NCBI RefSeq assembly: GCF_003399635.1
Contig: NZ_NBXB01000041.1
Span: 1-64,000, forward strand
Length of the DNA: 64,000 nt
Reading direction: 5' to 3'
From: Subtercola boreus
GTDB taxonomy: Bacteria; Actinomycetota; Actinomycetes; Actinomycetales; Microbacteriaceae
The position numbers were made by a program, and so were the translations under genes. The notes under the pieces are model-generated. The model worked only from the letters and a program-made list of their open reading frames with translations. It ran no database searches and had not been told where the DNA came from. This document shows positions 60,944-64,000 of this stretch, one piece after another; positions within the stretch are counted from its first letter, which is position 1; every line of letters starts with the position of its first letter.

Positions 60944-62158
60944 ATGTCCACCCGGATGCATCGCGCCCTTCTGGCGCTCCCGCTCGTCGCTCTGGCTTTC
61001 GCACCGGCGTTCGGTTCGGCCTCGTCTGCTTCCGCCCACGGATTCTCCTCCGTTGCATACATCGACGTCAGCTCGGCAGACCAGGGCGTCGTCCGAACCG
61101 AACTCCAGCTGGAATACGACCTGCTGGTGGTCTCCGCCGCCGATGCGGAGCACGACAACGACCTGTTCCTGACGGGCACGGATGCCTTCGAGAACGGCGA
61201 CGAGACGACCCGCCCTGCCGTGCTCGCGAACCACGCGACATCCGTCGCCGACTACCTGGCCAGCCACCTCACCGTGACGGCCGGAGGCAAGACCTGCACC
61301 CCGACTCTCGCCGGCGACATCACGGAGACGCTCCAGCAGGGCGTTCCCTACGCGAAGATCATCGTCGACCAGGCCTGCGCCCCGACAAGCCAGGGGCACA
61401 TCGTCACGAGCACCCTGTTCGGGGACTCGGAGGGCTATGTCACCGGCACCAAGACGATCCTCACCTACGAGATCGACGAACGCTCGGGCACCGCTGCGCT
61501 CGACGCGAACCAGCCCTCGTTCTCGACCGAGCAGGGCACCGCCGAGCGGTTCTGGGAGTTCTTCCGCCTCGGGGCCGAGCACCTGCTCTCCGGCATCGAC
61601 CACATCCTCTTCCTCCTGGCCCTCATCGCCGGCTCCCGCAAGTTCCGGGAGGTGATCCTCGCCGCCACCACCTTCACCGTGGCGCACTCGGTGACGTTCA
61701 TCCTCGCCGCCACCGGTGTCATCTCGGTCTCGGCCCGCATCATCGAACCGATCATCGCCCTCTCGATCGCGGTCGTCGCGTCGTGGTACCTGTGGCGGCT
61801 CTGGCGGCGGGGGGATGCCGCGAATGAGCTCGATTCGTCGAGCGGGCCGCTCGGGCTCGACCGGGCAGGATGGCTGCGCCTCGGGGTCGTGTTCCTGTTC
61901 GGACTGGTGCACGGGCTCGGGTTCGCCTCGGCCCTCGGCATCGACGAGCCCTGGTCGTGGACCCTGCTCTGGTCGTTGCTCGTCTTCAACCTCGGCATCG
62001 AGGCGGTGCAGGTCGCGATCATCGCTGCGCTGTTCCCGCTTCTCGCACTGCTGCGTCGCCGCCGGCCCCGGATCGGGTTGTGGGCGACAGGTGCCCTCGC
62101 CGTGGCGGTTTCTGTGTTCGGGCTCATCTGGTTCGTCGAACGCCTCGTGGACCTGTGA
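60944..62158 (+). CDS. HupE/UreJ-family membrane protein
   Basis: 404 residues from ATG at 60944, which follows AAGGAG. Signal peptide (LLALPLVALAFAPAFGSASS), an extracytoplasmic domain of about 180 residues with two Cys, then about six membrane helices with AEHLLSGIDHILFLLALIAG near 210, FTVAHSVTFILA and GLVHGLGFASALGI. These His/Glu-containing helices are those of HupE/UreJ-type proteins, some of which carry nickel or cobalt. The metal and the role are unknown here. Stand-alone. Confidence 0.82.
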   Translation: MSTRMHRALLALPLVALAFAPAFGSASSASAHGFSSVAYIDVSSADQGVVRTELQLEYDLLVVSAADAEHDNDLFLTGTDAFENGDETTRPAVLANHATSVADYLASHLTVTAGGKTCTPTLAGDITETLQQGVPYAKIIVDQACAPTSQGHIVTSTLFGDSEGYVTGTKTILTYEIDERSGTAALDANQPSFSTEQGTAERFWEFFRLGAEHLLSGIDHILFLLALIAGSRKFREVILAATTFTVAHSVTFILAATGVISVSARIIEPIIALSIAVVASWYLWRLWRRGDAANELDSSSGPLGLDRAGWLRLGVVFLFGLVHGLGFASALGIDEPWSWTLLWSLLVFNLGIEAVQVAIIAALFPLLALLRRRRPRIGLWATGALAVAVSVFGLIWFVERLVDL

Positions 62159-62226
62159 GAAAGCCACACCGTTCATGTGAATCGGCTCAGAACATTTGCA
62201 CTCGATCAACTACCCCAGCGACATCC

Positions 62227-62248
62227 GTTCAACCGCCGTTCACTCCGC
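62227..62248 (+). promoter_or_regulatory. PHO-box-like direct repeat
   Basis: GTTCAACCGCC and GTTCACTCCGC lie head to tail with an 11-base period (62227-62248), 63 bases before the phosphatase start. Actinobacterial PhoP binds such 11-base GTTCAYC-type direct repeats. The position upstream of a phosphatase gene is what phosphate control predicts. Confidence 0.55.
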
Positions 62249-62310
62249 GCCGAGAGCGTGAAGCAGTCAACCTGTTCCTTTCACGGGAACCCCAAGAGAA
62301 CGGAAGACTC

Positions 62311-64000
62311 ATGTCCTCCCCCACAGCATTCACAGCAGGGCGGCGGCGCACCCGCTACCGCGCCGCCGTGATCCTGACCGCCGCAGCCCTCGTGGGCTGC
62401 GTCTCGGTCGGCAGCGGCTTCGCTGCCCCCTCCGCATCGGCGGCCGAGACCGCGAACCTCACCGGGGTCATCCTCGGAGTCGGCGCGAGCGAATCGCAGC
62501 GCATCGTGTCCTGGTACTCCTCGGCCGACACCAGCCAGCAGGTGCAGCTCGCACCGACCTCGGCGATCGTCGCGGGTGCGTTCCCGGCCGGCGCCCAGAC
62601 GTTCGCAGCCATCGGCGCGGCGAACATCGCGACCAGCGGCGGCTACAACCGCCACGCCACCATCACCGGGCTCAGCGAGAACACGACGTACTCGTACCGG
62701 GTCGGCTCGGAAGGCAACTGGTCTGCGGCCTACAGCTTCAAGACGCAGAGCTTCGACGGCAACTACGACTTCCTGTTCCTCGGCGATCCGCAGATCGGTT
62801 CGTCGGGCAACGTGGCGAAGGATGGCGCTGGCTGGGCCGACACGCTCGCCGTCGCCACTGCCGCCAACCCGAACGCCGAACTGCTCGTCTCGGGCGGCGA
62901 CCAAGTCGAGACCGCGAACACCGAGGCGCAGTGGGACTCGTTCCTCGCGCCCGACCAGCTGCGCCAGGTTCCCTACGCAGCGACGATCGGAAACCACGAC
63001 GTCGGCGGCAAGGCCTACGAGCAGCACCTCTCCACCCCGAACACCGACCGGTCAGCCGCCTACTATTCCAACGGCAACCCCGCGTCGGCCACCTCGGGCG
63101 GCGACTACTGGTACATCTACAAGGATGTTCTGTTCATCGACCTGAACAGCAACAGCTACTCGACCGCACAGGGTGGTGGCGGAGACGCCGCGCACGTCGG
63201 CTACGTCACCGACGTGGTCACCCAGCACGGCGCAGAGGCGAAGTACACGGTTCTCGTGTACCACCACTCGATCTACTCCGCGGCCGACCACGCGAAGGAC
63301 AGCGATGCCAAGGTGCGCCGCGTCGACTTCCCGACGACGTTCTCCAACCTCGGCGTCGACCTCGTTCTGCAGGGACACGACCACGTGTACACCCGCAGCT
63401 ACGAGATCAAGAACGGCATCAAGGCGAACCCGGCGGAACAGCCCGGCGCGAACGATGTGTTCCCCGGCCCCGGCGGCGTCATCTACGTGACGGCGAACAG
63501 CGCCTCCGGCTCGAAGTACTACGACATCACGGCTCCCGACAACTCCGGCACCACGGGTGCCGGCAACGGCGCCGACCCGCTGAACCCGTCGAACTACTGG
63601 TACAACTCCTCCGAGAACCAGGAGCACGTGCGCTCGTACGTCAAGGTGCAGGTGCAGGCCGATCAGCTCGTCGTGCAGAACGTGCGCTCCGGCACGTGCG
63701 CCGCGCCGAACGCTGCTGTCGAGCTCGGCAAGGTCGCGTGGTGTGGACCGAACAGCGGTGCGACCGCAGCGCAGCCCGTCGGTTCCGTCACCGACTCGGT
63801 CACGATCCACGCGAACCACGGTAGCGGCGAAGACATCCAGGTGACAGTTCCGACCGCCGCCCCGGGTGAATTCGGCTGGACGATCGACGGCGGCAACCGC
63901 CTCGTCGACCTCGGCACCGCGACCGAGGTGAACGGCCAGTACTTCCAGGCCGCCGGCTCGATCAACCCGATCGTCGTCTCTGACACCCGTCACACGCAGT
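62311..64000 (+). CDS. Secreted purple-acid-phosphatase-like metallophosphoesterase, 3' end outside the window
   Basis: 563 codons are visible from ATG at 62311; the gene runs off the right edge. Signal peptide (RYRAAVILTAAALVGCVSVG), a fibronectin-like N-terminal domain (GVGASESQRIVSWYSSADTS, GYNRHATITGLSENTTYSYR), then a metallophosphoesterase domain with FLFLGDPQIGSS, SGGDQVE, TIGNHDVGG, VYHHSIYS and LQGHDHVYTRS, the five metal-ligand blocks of purple acid phosphatases. After about residue 430 a further beta-rich domain begins (TIHANHGSGEDIQVTVP). It should release phosphate from organic esters outside the cell; the PHO box supports this. Confidence 0.88.
   Translation, partial: MSSPTAFTAGRRRTRYRAAVILTAAALVGCVSVGSGFAAPSASAAETANLTGVILGVGASESQRIVSWYSSADTSQQVQLAPTSAIVAGAFPAGAQTFAAIGAANIATSGGYNRHATITGLSENTTYSYRVGSEGNWSAAYSFKTQSFDGNYDFLFLGDPQIGSSGNVAKDGAGWADTLAVATAANPNAELLVSGGDQVETANTEAQWDSFLAPDQLRQVPYAATIGNHDVGGKAYEQHLSTPNTDRSAAYYSNGNPASATSGGDYWYIYKDVLFIDLNSNSYSTAQGGGGDAAHVGYVTDVVTQHGAEAKYTVLVYHHSIYSAADHAKDSDAKVRRVDFPTTFSNLGVDLVLQGHDHVYTRSYEIKNGIKANPAEQPGANDVFPGPGGVIYVTANSASGSKYYDITAPDNSGTTGAGNGADPLNPSNYWYNSSENQEHVRSYVKVQVQADQLVVQNVRSGTCAAPNAAVELGKVAWCGPNSGATAAQPVGSVTDSVTIHANHGSGEDIQVTVPTAAPGEFGWTIDGGNRLVDLGTATEVNGQYFQAAGSINPIVVSDTRHTQ

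Overview
The window comes from a high-GC actinobacterium, most likely a member of the Microbacteriaceae. The grounds are the GC content, the folate block in which DUF3180 and PH-domain genes follow folE-folP-folB-folK, an LAETG-type sortase signal, GTG starts with 4-base gene overlaps, and very frequent GGATGC/GGCATCC words. I could not assign a genus, because no 16S rRNA or other species-level marker is present.

Layout. 1-3.2 kb: remnants and small genes (a membrane protein, a decayed pseudogene, tRNA-Ser, a CsbD-like fragment), then a short terminated leader transcript and rtcB. 3.2-12.6 kb: a PIG-L deacetylase, a 2OG-dioxygenase-like protein behind a possible iron box, radA, a carboxylesterase, a hicA-hicB-type toxin-antitoxin pair, a membrane-anchored protein, ptsI and an ester cyclase. 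12.7-19.1 kb: five genes (PaaK-like adenylating enzyme, two-domain protein of unknown function, GNAT, nitroreductase-like, alpha/beta hydrolase), every junction a 4-base overlap. 19.4-23.2 kb: Nudix hydrolase, argA and clpC. 23.5-29.2 kb: a secreted DUF4214 protein with a broken partial copy, pirin, a deletion chimera of two nucleoside-metabolism genes, and an LAETG surface protein. 29.4-35.2 kb: cardiolipin synthase, two tiny membrane proteins, lysS, panC and a DUF2520 protein. 35.3-39.7 kb: GH38 alpha-mannosidase with a GPH sugar symporter. 40-52.3 kb: two PH-domain proteins, DUF3180, folK, folB, folP, folE, ftsH, then an interposed TetR/DHA2 efflux pair, then hpt, tilS and the divergent ppa. 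52.4-64 kb: a lipoprotein, an M23 peptidase, tRNAs Glu/Asp/Phe, DUF2277, a two-component system, several decayed genes, a BMP-like lipoprotein, a HupE/UreJ protein and the start of a purple-acid-phosphatase-like enzyme behind a PHO-box-like direct repeat.

How the genes work together. Most of the window is housekeeping: folate and pantothenate synthesis, tRNA charging and modification, proteolysis, phospholipid synthesis. Set into it are accessory modules: mannoside use, drug efflux, toxin-antitoxin, and the uncharacterised five-gene operon.

The least explained feature is a set of about 15 long imperfect hairpins (roughly 55-75 bp each), almost all between genes. They fall into a few sequence classes. 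In one class the ends and the loop are conserved while the arm cores differ but still pair. One copy lies inside a coding region. At least six pseudogenes or gene fragments show that the region is also undergoing gene decay.
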